DNA of 64,000 nt from Bifidobacterium mongoliense DSM 21395 (GCF_000741285.1 NZ_JGZE01000018.1:27993-91992); one strand, 5' to 3'; positions 16,936 to 25,169 are shown, numbered from the stretch's first letter. Translations and numbers: made by a program. The notes: a model not told the origin generated them from the letters alone.

Positions 16936-18514
16936 GACGTTCCTGATCTCCTTCCGCCTGAAAACGGTCTATCGTGTCAACATGATCCTCTTCGGCATCC
17001 GACAGATGGTGTCGAAGCTGCCGATCTTCCCCCATGACGTCTTCGGCATCCGCTGGATCAAGACCCTGGCCGTCGTGCTCGCCGGAATCCGCGAGGTGCT
17101 GGACATCTTCTTTGGCAAACTCGCCTTCGTCGGGCTGATGTTCGCCGTCATCATCGGCCCCGCTTCGGCGTTGAACATCACCCCTGATACCTCGTTCCTG
17201 ACAGCCTACCTGTTCCTGACGTTGGCGGGCGCGTGCCTGGACCCCTGGATGTTCTCGTTCTACCGACACGATTACTATGCGTTGGTGCTCATGCGTATGA
17301 ACGCCAGAGATAGGGCGCTTTCGGGATTCATCTATGCGGTGGGTGGCTCGATTGTCGGCTTGTTGCCTTTTTTGCTGGTGTTCGGGTCGAGGCTCGGCCT
17401 GCCGTGGTGGACGGCGCTCATCATGGCGCTGCTGCCCAGCGCTGTGAAATCCCTGGTCACGGCAGGGCAGATGGCATATTACCGGCGCACCGGCGGATTC
17501 AACGCGAGTAAGCCGATCGGCGCCCTGACATGGCCGCTGATCATAGGTTTGGCTGTTATTGGCATCGGTCTGACCGTGCTGGGGTGGGCCTTGCCGAGGG
17601 GCGTGGCTCTCGTGGTCATGCTGGTGCTGATCGTCGGGGGAGTGGCCGTGGCCCCTGCCATCCTGCGGTTCGCGTACTACCCGGAACTGTGCAAGAGAGG
17701 GGCCACGCAGACCGTCGAGGTGCTCGACAGCGTCAGGAAAGGCACCGTGCAGCGTGAGCAGATGGACAAGGCGATTCGGCTTGACGCCACCGATGCCTCA
17801 TCGTCCCGGGGCAAGACCGGGCTCGCCTATATCAACGCGGTGTTCATCGCACGGCACCGCAAGATCCTGTGGGGTGCCACGTTACGGTATTCGGCCCTAT
17901 GCGCCTTCGTGGTTATCGTCGCCATTGTTGCGTATCTGGTCAGGCCGGTGCCCATGCCCGATCCGGTGGGCTTCATGCCGACGATGCTGTTCGCCATGTA
18001 CTTCGTCAACCGCGGTGCGGTGATGACGCAGGCCATGTATGCGAACTGCGACCATAGCTTCCTCACGTACCCGTTCTATAAGCAACCCAAGCCGATACTC
18101 GAGCTGTTCGTGCTGCGGCTGGTGGAGATCGTGAAGCTCAATCTGCTGCCCGCGGGCATACTCGGTGCGGGGATGGTGGCGCTCATGGCCATCGAGAACG
18201 CGGCGCGTCCCTCCTACGAGTATCCGCTGGCCTTCGCCGCCATGCTGCTTATCGGCGTTTTCTTCTCGGTGCACTACCTGGCGCTGTATTACCTCCTGCA
18301 GCCCTACACCTCCGAAGCCGTGGTGAAAAGCTACCCCTATCAGCTGACGACCGGGTTGACATACCTGGCGTGCTATTTCCTTGCGGTCTATTACACCAAC
18401 CCGTCGCTGTTGGTGTTCGCCGGGGGCAGCCTGGTGTTCTGCGTGCTGTACTCCGTGGTCGCCTGCATGGCCGTGTTCCGCTTCGCCCCACGTACCTTCC
18501 GCCTCAAGGCGTGA
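16928..18514 (+). CDS. ABC transporter permease (ABC-2-like integral membrane protein)
   Basis: 528 residues with many hydrophobic segments spread over the whole length (about 12-13), for example LFVLFAVIIGPAS-like stretches near 70, TALIMALLPSAVKSL near 165 and GLTYLACYFLAVYYTN near 478. No catalytic motif. The ATG is chosen because it overlaps the upstream ATPase stop (ATGCGTGA). Partner of that ATPase in an exporter of unknown substrate. Confidence 0.85.
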   Translation: MRETFLISFRLKTVYRVNMILFGIRQMVSKLPIFPHDVFGIRWIKTLAVVLAGIREVLDIFFGKLAFVGLMFAVIIGPASALNITPDTSFLTAYLFLTLAGACLDPWMFSFYRHDYYALVLMRMNARDRALSGFIYAVGGSIVGLLPFLLVFGSRLGLPWWTALIMALLPSAVKSLVTAGQMAYYRRTGGFNASKPIGALTWPLIIGLAVIGIGLTVLGWALPRGVALVVMLVLIVGGVAVAPAILRFAYYPELCKRGATQTVEVLDSVRKGTVQREQMDKAIRLDATDASSSRGKTGLAYINAVFIARHRKILWGATLRYSALCAFVVIVAIVAYLVRPVPMPDPVGFMPTMLFAMYFVNRGAVMTQAMYANCDHSFLTYPFYKQPKPILELFVLRLVEIVKLNLLPAGILGAGMVALMAIENAARPSYEYPLAFAAMLLIGVFFSVHYLALYYLLQPYTSEAVVKSYPYQLTTGLTYLACYFLAVYYTNPSLLVFAGGSLVFCVLYSVVACMAVFRFAPRTFRLKA

Positions 18515-18619
18515 CATAACTCGATATATCTCCTCCAGCGCAACCGGCATGCGGCGCACGGCACGTTCTATCGTGAGTGTGTTTGCGATTATCCCATGTC
18601 GAGTTGGTAGGAGTGTGTC

Positions 18620-19632
18620 ATGCGTGCAGTGGTTATGGAATCCGCCGGTGATGTGCGGGTCGAGGATGTGGACAGGCCTCGGATTCAACGGCCGACGGAT
18701 GCGGTCATCAGACTGTCGGCCGCATGCATCTGCGGTTCCGATCTGTGGGGGTATCGAGGTGCCCAGCCCGTCGGCCATCAGATGATGGGCCATGAATACG
18801 TCGGCGTGGTGACCGAGGTCGGTTCGGCGGTGCGCACCGTGGCCGTCGGCGATTTCGTGGTCGGCTCGTTCTGCCTGTCCGACGGCACGTGCGAGATCTG
18901 CGAGGAGGGGTACCCTCCCGCTGTGCGAACGGCGGTTTCATGTCCGGCGCCCAGGCCGAGTACGCCCGTGTGCCGCTTGCGGACGGCACATTGGTCAAGA
19001 CCCCCGGCATGCCCGATGCGTCGTTGATTCCGTCGTTGCTGACCGCATCGGATGTGCTCGGCACCGGTTGGTTCGGTGCCGTCGCGGCGCACGCCGGCCC
19101 GGGGAAGACCGTCGCCGTGGTCGGAGACGGCGCCGTCGGCCTGATGGCCGTGCTGGCGGCCAAGCAGCTCGGAGCCTCGCGCATCATCGCCATGTCCCGT
19201 CACCCGGACCGCCAGAAGCTTGCGCGTGAATTCGGGGCGACGGATATCGTCGAGGAACGTGGCGATGCGGGTGCGGCGGCGGTCAAGGAGCTGACGAACG
19301 GGTATGGGGCGCACGCCGTCGTCGAAGCGGTCGGCCTGCAGGAATCGATGATGCAGGCGATCCACGCAGCCCGCTCCGGGGGATATGTGGGCTTCGTCGG
19401 TGTCTCGCATGGCGTCTCCCTTGCGGGCGGCGAGCTGTTCGGCAAAGAGGTGCATCTGTTCGGCGGCCCCGCCCCGGTCCGCCGTTTCCTGCCCGATCTC
19501 ATACAGCGCATCTGGAGGCGTGAGATCGATCCCGGCAAGGTCTTCGATCTCACGTTGCCGTTGGAGCGGGCCGCCGAGGGGTATCGGGCCATGGATGAGC
19601 GCCGGGCGATCAAGGTGCTGCTGCAGCCGTGA
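18620..19632 (+). pseudogene. zinc-dependent alcohol dehydrogenase, broken by one frameshift
   Basis: The first part (MRAVVMESAGDVRVEDV..., ACICGSDLWGYRG, GHEYVGVVTEVG, CEICEEGYP) and the second part (SRCANGGFMSGAQAEYARVP, GDGAVGLMAVLAAKQLGA, NGYGAHAVVEAVG) join exactly if one base is restored at about 18911-18917, where TACCCTCCCG lacks one C. The reconstructed protein of about 337 residues is an MDR-family enzyme with the catalytic-zinc Cys and His-Glu pair and an NAD(P) fold; it resembles glutathione-independent or Tdh-like dehydrogenases of Firmicutes and bifidobacteria. TAGGAG precedes the ATG. Frameshifted copy is probably inactive unless the deletion is a sequencing error. Confidence 0.88.
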
Positions 19633-19689
19633 GTGTGCGGGTATGTGCTGGGGTCGTTCTTGCCAACCCCGGCACCCGCGGATATAGGA

Positions 19690-19726
19690 CAACCCTCACG
19701 CCAGTGTTTCCGATGGGTGAGGGTTG
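19690..19726 (+). terminator. hairpin after the alcohol dehydrogenase gene
   Basis: A 10-bp perfect stem (CAACCCTCAC / GTGAGGGTTG) with a 17-nt loop; poor U tract. Confidence 0.5.
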
Positions 19727-19747
19727 AAAGTGGTGGCTCCGATCGGC

Positions 19748-19775
19748 ATCGATCCGCTGACCTAACGATTTTCAG
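19748..19775. repeat. attL core of the tRNA-Phe element
   Basis: Perfect 28-bp copy of the anticodon-stem to T-stem part of tRNA-Phe (ATCGATCCGCTGACC...TTTTCAG), repeated at 23962-23989. Confidence 0.85.
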
Positions 19776-19885
19776 ATGCTAGCGCGGATCACCGCCGAAA
19801 GTGGTAGCGCGCGACCTCGTGCGCTTACTCGCGCAACGCCTCGAATGCCCCAAACCACACGCATGTGATTCAGTGGAAAAACCAT

Positions 19886-19906
19886 ATTGTGCAACATTGT
19901 GCAACA
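19886..19906. repeat. arm-type integrase site, left end
   Basis: Two direct copies of ATTGTGCAAC in a row; the same 21 bases occur at 23854-23874 beside the integrase start, in the same orientation. Confidence 0.7.
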
Positions 19907-19923
19907 AACTTTCGCGGCATGGA

Positions 19924-19945
19924 AAAGCCCCGCCGAAGCGAGGCC
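19924..19945 (-). terminator. terminator of the 66-aa basic protein gene
   Basis: On the minus strand GCCTCG, CTTCGG, CGGGGC then TTTT. One G-U pair in the stem. Confidence 0.65.
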
Positions 19946-19950
19946 TTAAT

Positions 19951-20151
19951 CTATTTGAACAGGTCCCAGAAGCTGAACGTTGTCTTCCTGTAGATCTTGT
20001 TGTACGCGGCTTTGCGTGGGTTCTTCACCCAGCCCATGCCTTTCCTCCCGTATCCGGGGATGATGGCCTTCTTCGCCTGGCGTTTCCACTTCGACGTGGT
20101 GCGAGCCTTCAACGAGCGTTTCAGACTCGGCGTGCGCATACCGAACTTCAT
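19951..20151 (-). CDS. small basic protein of the integrative element
   Basis: 66 residues, very rich in Lys and Arg (PSLKRSLKARTTSKWKRQAKK, 20 or so basic residues in all), with no membrane segment or recognised domain. It has its own terminator. Its charge suggests a nucleic-acid-binding role, perhaps excision or packaging related, but nothing in the sequence proves this. Similar small basic ORFs are common at the ends of bifidobacterial phage-like elements. Confidence 0.5.
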   Translation of the reverse strand: MKFGMRTPSLKRSLKARTTSKWKRQAKKAIIPGYGRKGMGWVKNPRKAAYNKIYRKTTFSFWDLFK

Positions 20152-20177
20152 GATTCCTCGATTCTCGATGGTTCTGA

Positions 20178-20309
20178 TTATTGGATGATTTCCTTAGCGC
20201 TTTCGAGCACTTCCTTGTTCTCCTCGTCGTCGCCGATCATGAGCACGTATCCTGCGTTCTCGCCGATAAAAATGGCATCAGTGACCCAATTCGCATTTAC
20301 GTCGGTCAA
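20178..20309 (-). pseudogene. short hypothetical ORF, possibly a truncated gene
   Basis: An open frame on the minus strand ends at 20178 and reads LTDVNANWVTDAIFIG... NKEVLESAKEIIQ. The stretch has protein-like composition with an acidic helical C-terminus. It has no ATG; only TTG at 20309 could start it, and upstream codons continue to a stop inside the divergent gene. It may be a remnant of a longer gene. Confidence 0.3.
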
Positions 20310-20332
20310 GTAATCAACATATAGGGGACGCC

Positions 20333-20560
20333 ATGGAAGACAAAAACACCCAAACGCCTGATGAGGCTACACAATTCACGCCGGCACAACGAAAAATCAT
20401 CTACATGGCCACTTTCGCCGTTGGCGTGGTAACCATTGTCGCGGCTCCCGTGGTGGCTGTGGTGAGCGCTCCCGCGTGGATTCCCGCGCTGATCGGCGGG
20501 CTTGGCTCCGCTGGTGCCATGGTATCCGCCGCGTTCGGGTGGAAATACCTCGGCCGATGA
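20333..20560 (+). CDS. holin-like small membrane protein
   Basis: 75 residues: polar N-terminus (MEDKNTQTPDEATQFTPAQ), one to two hydrophobic helices (IYMATFAVGVVTIVAAPVVA and WIPALIGGLGSAGAMVSAAF) and a short basic end (WKYLGR). Size and layout resemble phage holins, but no endolysin gene is beside it. ATG is preceded by TATAGGGGACGCC, a weak ribosome site. Confidence 0.5.
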   Translation: MEDKNTQTPDEATQFTPAQRKIIYMATFAVGVVTIVAAPVVAVVSAPAWIPALIGGLGSAGAMVSAAFGWKYLGR

Positions 20561-20610
20561 TAAGAGTCTTGACGCCACACAGCCAGCCCCCAAATCCTAA
20601 TCATTAAATT

Positions 20611-20626
20611 TGTACGAATTCGTACA
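20611..20626. promoter_or_regulatory. 16-bp perfect palindrome in the element
   Basis: TGTACGAATTCGTACA in an AT-rich gap after the holin-like gene; the form of a repressor operator. Confidence 0.4.
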
Positions 20627-20639
20627 TATTTACCCTTAA

Positions 20640-20676
20640 GCCCCGCTACCGGCATCACGCCGAGGGCGGGGCCTTT
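20640..20676 (+). terminator. terminator after the holin-like gene
   Basis: GCCCCGC (20640-20646) pairs with GCGGGGC (20666-20672), followed by CTTTTC. Confidence 0.7.
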
Positions 20677-20727
20677 TCTGCGTTCTGCTCGTGGTGTTAA
20701 CTCACGCGGTTTCGTATCCTGTTGGAT

Positions 20728-21173
20728 ATGAGCAATGAACAGCAGCAGGATCCGACCGTTGTGGCGTTCGTGTGCACACACAACGCATGTCGCAGCCAGA
20801 TAGCTGAAGCGTGGGCCAACAAGTATGCCTCAGAGGCATCCGTGCTGTCTCAGCGGGAACCCATCCTGATGAGATGGTCGATCCTGGTGCCGTAAGAATC
20901 ATGAGGTCGAATCACGGCATCGACCTGTCCGGCAAGCATCCCAAACGTTTGGATGAGGTGGGCGGAATCGATGTGCTGGTCACCATGGGGTGTGGCGTGG
21001 CCTGCCCATACGTACCAGGTGCGCTGCTTGTCAAGTGGGATATACCTGATCCGATGGGCGGCAGCGATGAAGCATATGATGAGGTCATCGAACTGATTCG
21101 GAGCAAAGTCAAGGTCCTGATCATCGAGTTAGGCTGCCGATGTGAGATATTCCGGAGAGCATCTCCACTATGA
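20728..21173 (+). pseudogene. arsC: ArsC-like/LMW-phosphatase arsenate reductase, frameshifted
   Basis: The N-terminal part MSNEQQQDPTVVAFVCTHNA carries the CX5R loop (CTHNACRS). The reading then runs out of frame at about 20836-20850 and continues as VSAGTHPDEMVDPGAVRIM, GIDLSGKHPKRLDEV, VLVTMGCGVACPYVPG and DIPDPMGG in another frame; a single missing base reconciles the two. The downstream part matches the LMW-PTP-type arsenate reductases of actinobacteria (TMGCG-x-CP motif). No arsenite pump or ArsR gene is nearby. As read, the protein would stop soon after the active-site loop and be inactive. Confidence 0.8.
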
Positions 21174-21325
21174 CGATTACGACGACGTGACCACTCGACC
21201 AAAAGTGCAGGCCGAACAGCATGGCAACACCGACAAGGAACGCAACCAGCGCACCCGCACACTCCTCGAGAAACGCAAAGACACGATACTCGACGCTTTA
21301 GGTTTTCCTGGCCCATGTGCTTCTC

Positions 21326-22354
21326 TCAGATAATAAGTGAAGTCAGATAGACAACATACAGGATGACCAGTCCCATCCCCTCGATACGTGAGATGCTGTG
21401 TTTCTTGGTGTTGTAAACGAAATAACTGAAGATCGCGACGGTCGCGACCATGACGGGAAAGTGTGTGGTGAAGATATCGCGTGCGATGCCAACGCCACCC
21501 TGGTTGAAAGTCGCGGAATACCCAAGGACCAGGGTCATGTTGAGTGTGTTTGCTCCCAGAACGTTGCCGACGGCGAGATCGCCACGGCCTTTCCTGGCGG
21601 CATTGATGGTCGTCACGAGTTCGGGAAGACTCGTCCCCAAGGCAATGATTGTTGAGGCGATGAGTACCTCGGAGAGCCCGGCCCTTGCGGCTAGGGTCGA
21701 TGCGCTGGACACGACGGCATCGGAACCAAAAGCCAGCAGTGATGCGAAAACGATGATCACGCATAAGTTCACCGCGATCATGCGTATGCTCTTGCTGCGG
21801 CCATCATCGGTGCCCGCACCATCGTCGCTTGAGGAACTGTGGGGCGTCTTGAGTCGCGATGAGCCCTTGAACATCATGAAGAGGTATACAGGCACAACTG
21901 CCAGCAGCAGTATTCCGGCCCACTGTGGCAGCAAACCTCCTATGGAGAAGCTCGATATACCGTTGTCAAGCAGGCACAGACCGATCAGCAGAATCATGAC
22001 AATGGTGAATACACGAAGTTTGGATGCTGTTTCCCGCAGAACTGGTATCGAACCGAACAAAGCACCTGCTCCTAGAACGACGGTGGTATTTGTAATGACC
22101 GAACCGGTGGCGTTGCCGACGGCCAGATCCGAGGACCCCTGAGCGACAGCTACGATCGAGGTTGCCAGTTCGGGCAAAGTCGTACCCAGGGAGATGACGG
22201 TCGCACCGACGACTATTCTTGGAATGCCCAACTCTGTTGACACGATCACAGCCCCGTCGATCAACTTGTCGGCGCTGAACACGACCAAGGCCAATGCCAG
22301 CAGTAGAACAATCACGACGAGGAAACTCGACTGGCTAGATATAAAACTTTCCAT
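21326..22354 (-). CDS. calcium/sodium antiporter (CaCA family, YrbG-like)
   Basis: 342 residues, about ten membrane helices in two inverted halves. Both alpha repeats are intact: GTTLPELATSIVAVAQGSSD plus AVGNATGSVITNT, and GTSLPELVTTINAARKGRGD plus AVGNVLGANTLN. It exchanges Ca2+ for a monovalent cation across the cytoplasmic membrane. ATG at 22354 was chosen with AGGAAGG upstream. It lies between arsC and the integrase on the tRNA-Phe element, so it appears to be cargo. The GC content is lower than in core genes. Confidence 0.9.
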   Translation of the reverse strand: MESFISSQSSFLVVIVLLLALALVVFSADKLIDGAVIVSTELGIPRIVVGATVISLGTTLPELATSIVAVAQGSSDLAVGNATGSVITNTTVVLGAGALFGSIPVLRETASKLRVFTIVMILLIGLCLLDNGISSFSIGGLLPQWAGILLLAVVPVYLFMMFKGSSRLKTPHSSSSDDGAGTDDGRSKSIRMIAVNLCVIIVFASLLAFGSDAVVSSASTLAARAGLSEVLIASTIIALGTSLPELVTTINAARKGRGDLAVGNVLGANTLNMTLVLGYSATFNQGGVGIARDIFTTHFPVMVATVAIFSYFVYNTKKHSISRIEGMGLVILYVVYLTSLII

Positions 22355-22509
22355 CAAAGGAGACCTTCCTTCGGTGCGCGGCACCGTCCTCCGCGCCCTC
22401 GGAGAATGATTTCCTTGAAGCTTATGAAAGCCCAACCTCTACAACATGATGAATGCCAATATTCCACCACAGGGATTCGACACCGTCACAAAACACCAGA
22501 TACAATTCT

Positions 22510-23838
22510 CTACTTCTTCCATTCGATCTGCGCGAGGTTCAACGACGAGTCGAGGGTTTCCATGGCGTTGAGGCGCTCCGTGATGTCGGCATGACGATAA
22601 TGTTCCACCATGGCTATGCTGCTATGCCCGACGATCTGCATGATCAACCCAACATCGACACCCATGCTGGACAACAGGGTCACCGTGCTATGCCGAGTCC
22701 CATGACCGAACCGGACCTGCGTGTCGTCAATACCTGCCTGATCCATGAGATCACGGAACGCCTGCTCATCGTCGTCGGGTTCTATCGGCCTGCCATCGGT
22801 CCGGTGGAATACGAGCCCGTAGGGGTTGGGCTGTGATGATGTGGCTTTGAGATATGTTTGCATGACCTGCGCGAGCATGGGGATGATGGGAACAATCCTC
22901 CCAGTCTTGCTTTTCGGTCGCGTGAGACACCAGCGACCCCATAGGAGAGTGATATCATAACCGACCGGCACCCGCCACTGCGGGTTTGTGCAGAACGACG
23001 GACGCTTCTTTCTGCACGGGTAAACGCCTTTGATGGGGTCGCCGCAGCCGTGTTCCCGCATGATCTGCTCGAGTTTCCAATTTACGGCATACTGCCCGTA
23101 GGGCACATCACCGTCGGAGACACCGAAACTGAGATCCTCGAGACTAGCGCCGAGTATCTCCCCCTGGCGCATCCCGGTGAGCAGACGCCACCACCATATC
23201 GCGCCGATTGCGGGACCCATAGCCGCTGCTGTTGATAGCATTGACTGCATCTGCTCCACGGTGAACGCTCCACGCTCGTCGCTCACGCCAATCTCATTGT
23301 CCTTCGGGCTTGGTCGTTCGACGGCGACCATCGGGTTCGACGGTATGATCCGGTCGGCGAGCGCATTCTTGAATATCTGGTTGAGCGTCGTGTGCAGTGT
23401 GCGGCGCAATGATATGGAGGCAGGGCCGGTCGGCTCGCCTTTTTGATTGTATGATTGCATCTGGTTGAGGATGCGACGGCATATTGTTGGTGTGAAGTCA
23501 TTAACCGGTTTGTTTGCGTATGGTTTGAGGTGTCGGCGGACGCATGTCATGTAGCCTCGGTAGGTGCTGGGGTCGCAGTTGGCTTTGTTGATGGCGAGCC
23601 AATCTTCCGCGTATGGGCCAAGGCGGACGGTTTTGCTGACTGCCATGCCCCACTCATTCTTGTCGCGTAGGGCTTTTCTGATTTTTTCGTCGCATTGTTT
23701 GTAGGTTTTCCCGGATACCCAATGTTCGCCGATCTTGGCGCGGTATCTTGTGTATGTTTTTACACTGCCGTTTTTGAGGGTGTGTTTGACCTCGGTCTTG
23801 ATAGGACGGATTATTCCGGAGCGATTTTCCCTGGCCAT
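22510..23838 (-). CDS. tyrosine recombinase (phage-type integrase)
   Basis: 442 residues. An N-terminal arm-binding region and core-binding domain (PYAEDWLAINKANCDPSTYR) precede the catalytic domain, where the R-K-H-R-H-Y set is visible: R in LTGMRQGEILG, HxxR in GHGTRHSTVTLL, H in IVGHSSIAMV and the nucleophile Tyr in EHYRHADI. A Cys-containing insert of about 60 residues (EHGCGDPIKGVYPCRKK) lies in the catalytic domain, which is unusual. Start at 23838 follows GGAGAC. It lies next to arm-type repeats and the att site in tRNA-Phe, so it is the integrase of this element. Confidence 0.95.
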   Translation of the reverse strand: MARENRSGIIRPIKTEVKHTLKNGSVKTYTRYRAKIGEHWVSGKTYKQCDEKIRKALRDKNEWGMAVSKTVRLGPYAEDWLAINKANCDPSTYRGYMTCVRRHLKPYANKPVNDFTPTICRRILNQMQSYNQKGEPTGPASISLRRTLHTTLNQIFKNALADRIIPSNPMVAVERPSPKDNEIGVSDERGAFTVEQMQSMLSTAAAMGPAIGAIWWWRLLTGMRQGEILGASLEDLSFGVSDGDVPYGQYAVNWKLEQIMREHGCGDPIKGVYPCRKKRPSFCTNPQWRVPVGYDITLLWGRWCLTRPKSKTGRIVPIIPMLAQVMQTYLKATSSQPNPYGLVFHRTDGRPIEPDDDEQAFRDLMDQAGIDDTQVRFGHGTRHSTVTLLSSMGVDVGLIMQIVGHSSIAMVEHYRHADITERLNAMETLDSSLNLAQIEWKK

Positions 23839-23853
23839 GATTGTCTCCATGCG

Positions 23854-23874
23854 ATTGTGCAACATTGTGCAACA
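23854..23874. repeat. arm-type integrase site, right end
   Basis: Two direct copies of ATTGTGCAAC, identical to 19886-19906, directly upstream of the integrase start and 87 bases from the att core. Confidence 0.7.
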
Positions 23875-23944
23875 TCCATAAGACAATTGTACAGCATCCG
23901 TGCGGTCTCCGTATGGCGTATATCGTTGATATTCCGCCGTTTCG

Positions 23945-24020
23945 TGGTGGCTCCGAGCGGTATCGATCCGCTGACCTAACGATTTTCAGTCGTTCGCTCT
24001 ACCAACTGAGCTACAGAGCC
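23945..24020 (-). tRNA. tRNA-Phe (GAA)
   Basis: Cloverleaf on the minus strand: acceptor GGCTCTG / CGGAGCC, D arm GCTC...GAGC, anticodon stem AACGA / TCGTT with loop CTGAAAA (anticodon GAA), T arm with GATCGATACC, discriminator A and an encoded CCA. It contains the att core (23962-23989) of the integrative element, so its 3' half is now supplied by the element. Confidence 0.95.
23962..23989. repeat. attR core inside tRNA-Phe
   Basis: Perfect 28-bp partner of 19748-19775, spanning the anticodon loop to the T arm. Confidence 0.85.
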
Positions 24021-24063
24021 ATGAATGAATAAAACCCGGATATGCCGGGTTTCATTATCCAAG

Positions 24064-24137
24064 CGACCCCGGCCGGACTTGAACCGGTGACCTCCGCCGT
24101 GACAGGGCGGCGCTCTAACCAGCTGAGCTACGGGGCC
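24064..24137 (-). tRNA. tRNA-Asp (GTC)
   Basis: Cloverleaf on the minus strand: acceptor GGCCCCG / CGGGGTC, anticodon stem CCGCC / GGCGG with loop CTGTCAC (anticodon GTC), T arm CCGGTTCAAGTCCGG, discriminator G as expected for Asp. No encoded CCA. Lies just upstream of tRNA-Phe in the same direction, probably one transcript. Confidence 0.95.
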
Positions 24138-24245
24138 ATGGCCGCTCGTTTAAAGCAGCCGAGTAGTTATATTACTCATATGCCGGCTCTGCGCAACCCC
24201 TGCGTGTCGCTCGCGTGGCGCGGAGGGCACGAGACGGTAGCGGAG

Positions 24246-24299
24246 CCAATATGAAGAGGCCCACGGGCCTTGAAGGATCCGTGGGCCTCTTCATATTGG
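24246..24299. terminator. terminator of the DUF4190 gene
   Basis: A perfect 21-bp stem (24246-24266 with 24279-24299) around a 12-nt loop just past the DUF4190 protein stop. Confidence 0.8.
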
Positions 24300-24316
24300 G
24301 GAGTTGCAAAGGACTG

Positions 24317-25009
24317 TCAGCGCTGCGCCATAAGTGCGGCGATTTGCGTCCCGAGATGGTCGGACGACTGGGGCAGACCGGCCGTTTTTGAATCGCTGCT
24401 CCATGAGCAATCGCCGGAGGTGCAGGCCGAATTGAGGTCGCTGCTCCACTGGTCGCTGTTGTCGATGGCCATGCCGATGCCCCATGCCACGAAGATGAAG
24501 ATAATGACGTAGAGCAACGTCTCGAAGGCACCGATGATGATGCCGGCGATGGCCATGCCCTTGTTCTTCTCACGTGTCCGATTGATCTGGACGAGGGCGA
24601 TGATCGACAGAATCAGTCCCACGGGCGGGAGGAGGAAAGCCAGGATGAAGCCGACGATGCACATCACGTTCCATTGGGCGTTGACGCTCGGTGGGTAATA
24701 CAGGCCCTGCGGGGGAACCTGGCCGCCGTAGGGTGCGTACTGGCCCTGCGGGTAGGGCTGGCCCTGCGGTTGCGCATACTGCTGCCCTTGCGGGTAGGGT
24801 TGGCCGCCCTGTGCGTACTGCCGGCCTTGGGGCTGTGCGTACTGCTGCTGGCTGTCGGCATACGGATGACTCGCGCCGGTCTGCCTGTATGCGGGGGACC
24901 CCTGGTTCGCGGGTGTCTGATTGTCCGAGGCGTTGGAGCCGGCGCCAGAGGCGTTCGGATTATTGTCAAAGGGCTGCTGGTCCATGGGATTGCCGTGCTG
25001 TTCGTTCAT
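24317..25009 (-). CDS. DUF4190-like membrane protein with Pro/Gln/Tyr-rich N-terminus
   Basis: 230 residues. Residues 1-105 are low complexity, with repeated YAQPQGQPYPQGQ units; two membrane helices follow (VMCIVGFILAFLLPPVGLILSI and GIIIGAFETLLYVIIFIFVAW), separated by the short RTREKNKGMAIAG loop typical of DUF4190. A polar external or cytosolic tail contains two Cys (SACTSGDCSW). Function unknown; such proteins are common in actinobacteria. Ends at a strong terminator. Confidence 0.8.
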   Translation of the reverse strand: MNEQHGNPMDQQPFDNNPNASGAGSNASDNQTPANQGSPAYRQTGASHPYADSQQQYAQPQGRQYAQGGQPYPQGQQYAQPQGQPYPQGQYAPYGGQVPPQGLYYPPSVNAQWNVMCIVGFILAFLLPPVGLILSIIALVQINRTREKNKGMAIAGIIIGAFETLLYVIIFIFVAWGIGMAIDNSDQWSSDLNSACTSGDCSWSSDSKTAGLPQSSDHLGTQIAALMAQR

Positions 25010-25169
25010 ACGGACCAGTCTACGCGAGATTGTTCCGGGCGGTCATGGTTTTACGCCCGGGAATCGCACCGCCAAGGTGTGCGGTCTATGGTTCGGCCTC
25101 GCTGTTCGCGATAAGGAAGCGTGGTGTGTGGTCACATCGCTTCGAGGTCACGGGCGGCTCCATATGACA

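Larger units (their letters stand above)
19730..23989. mobile_element. integrative element inserted in tRNA-Phe
   Basis: A 46-nt stretch matching the 3' half of tRNA-Phe occurs at 19730-19775 and again inside the intact tRNA gene at 23944-23989, with two mismatches and a perfect 28-bp core. A tyrosine integrase gene lies next to the tRNA and 21-bp arm-type repeats occur at both ends. The 4.2 kb interval holds a basic 66-aa protein, a small broken ORF, a holin-like protein, a frameshifted arsC-like gene and a cation exchanger. No replication or conjugation genes are visible, so it is either a minimal non-autonomous island or a decayed prophage. Confidence 0.88.
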
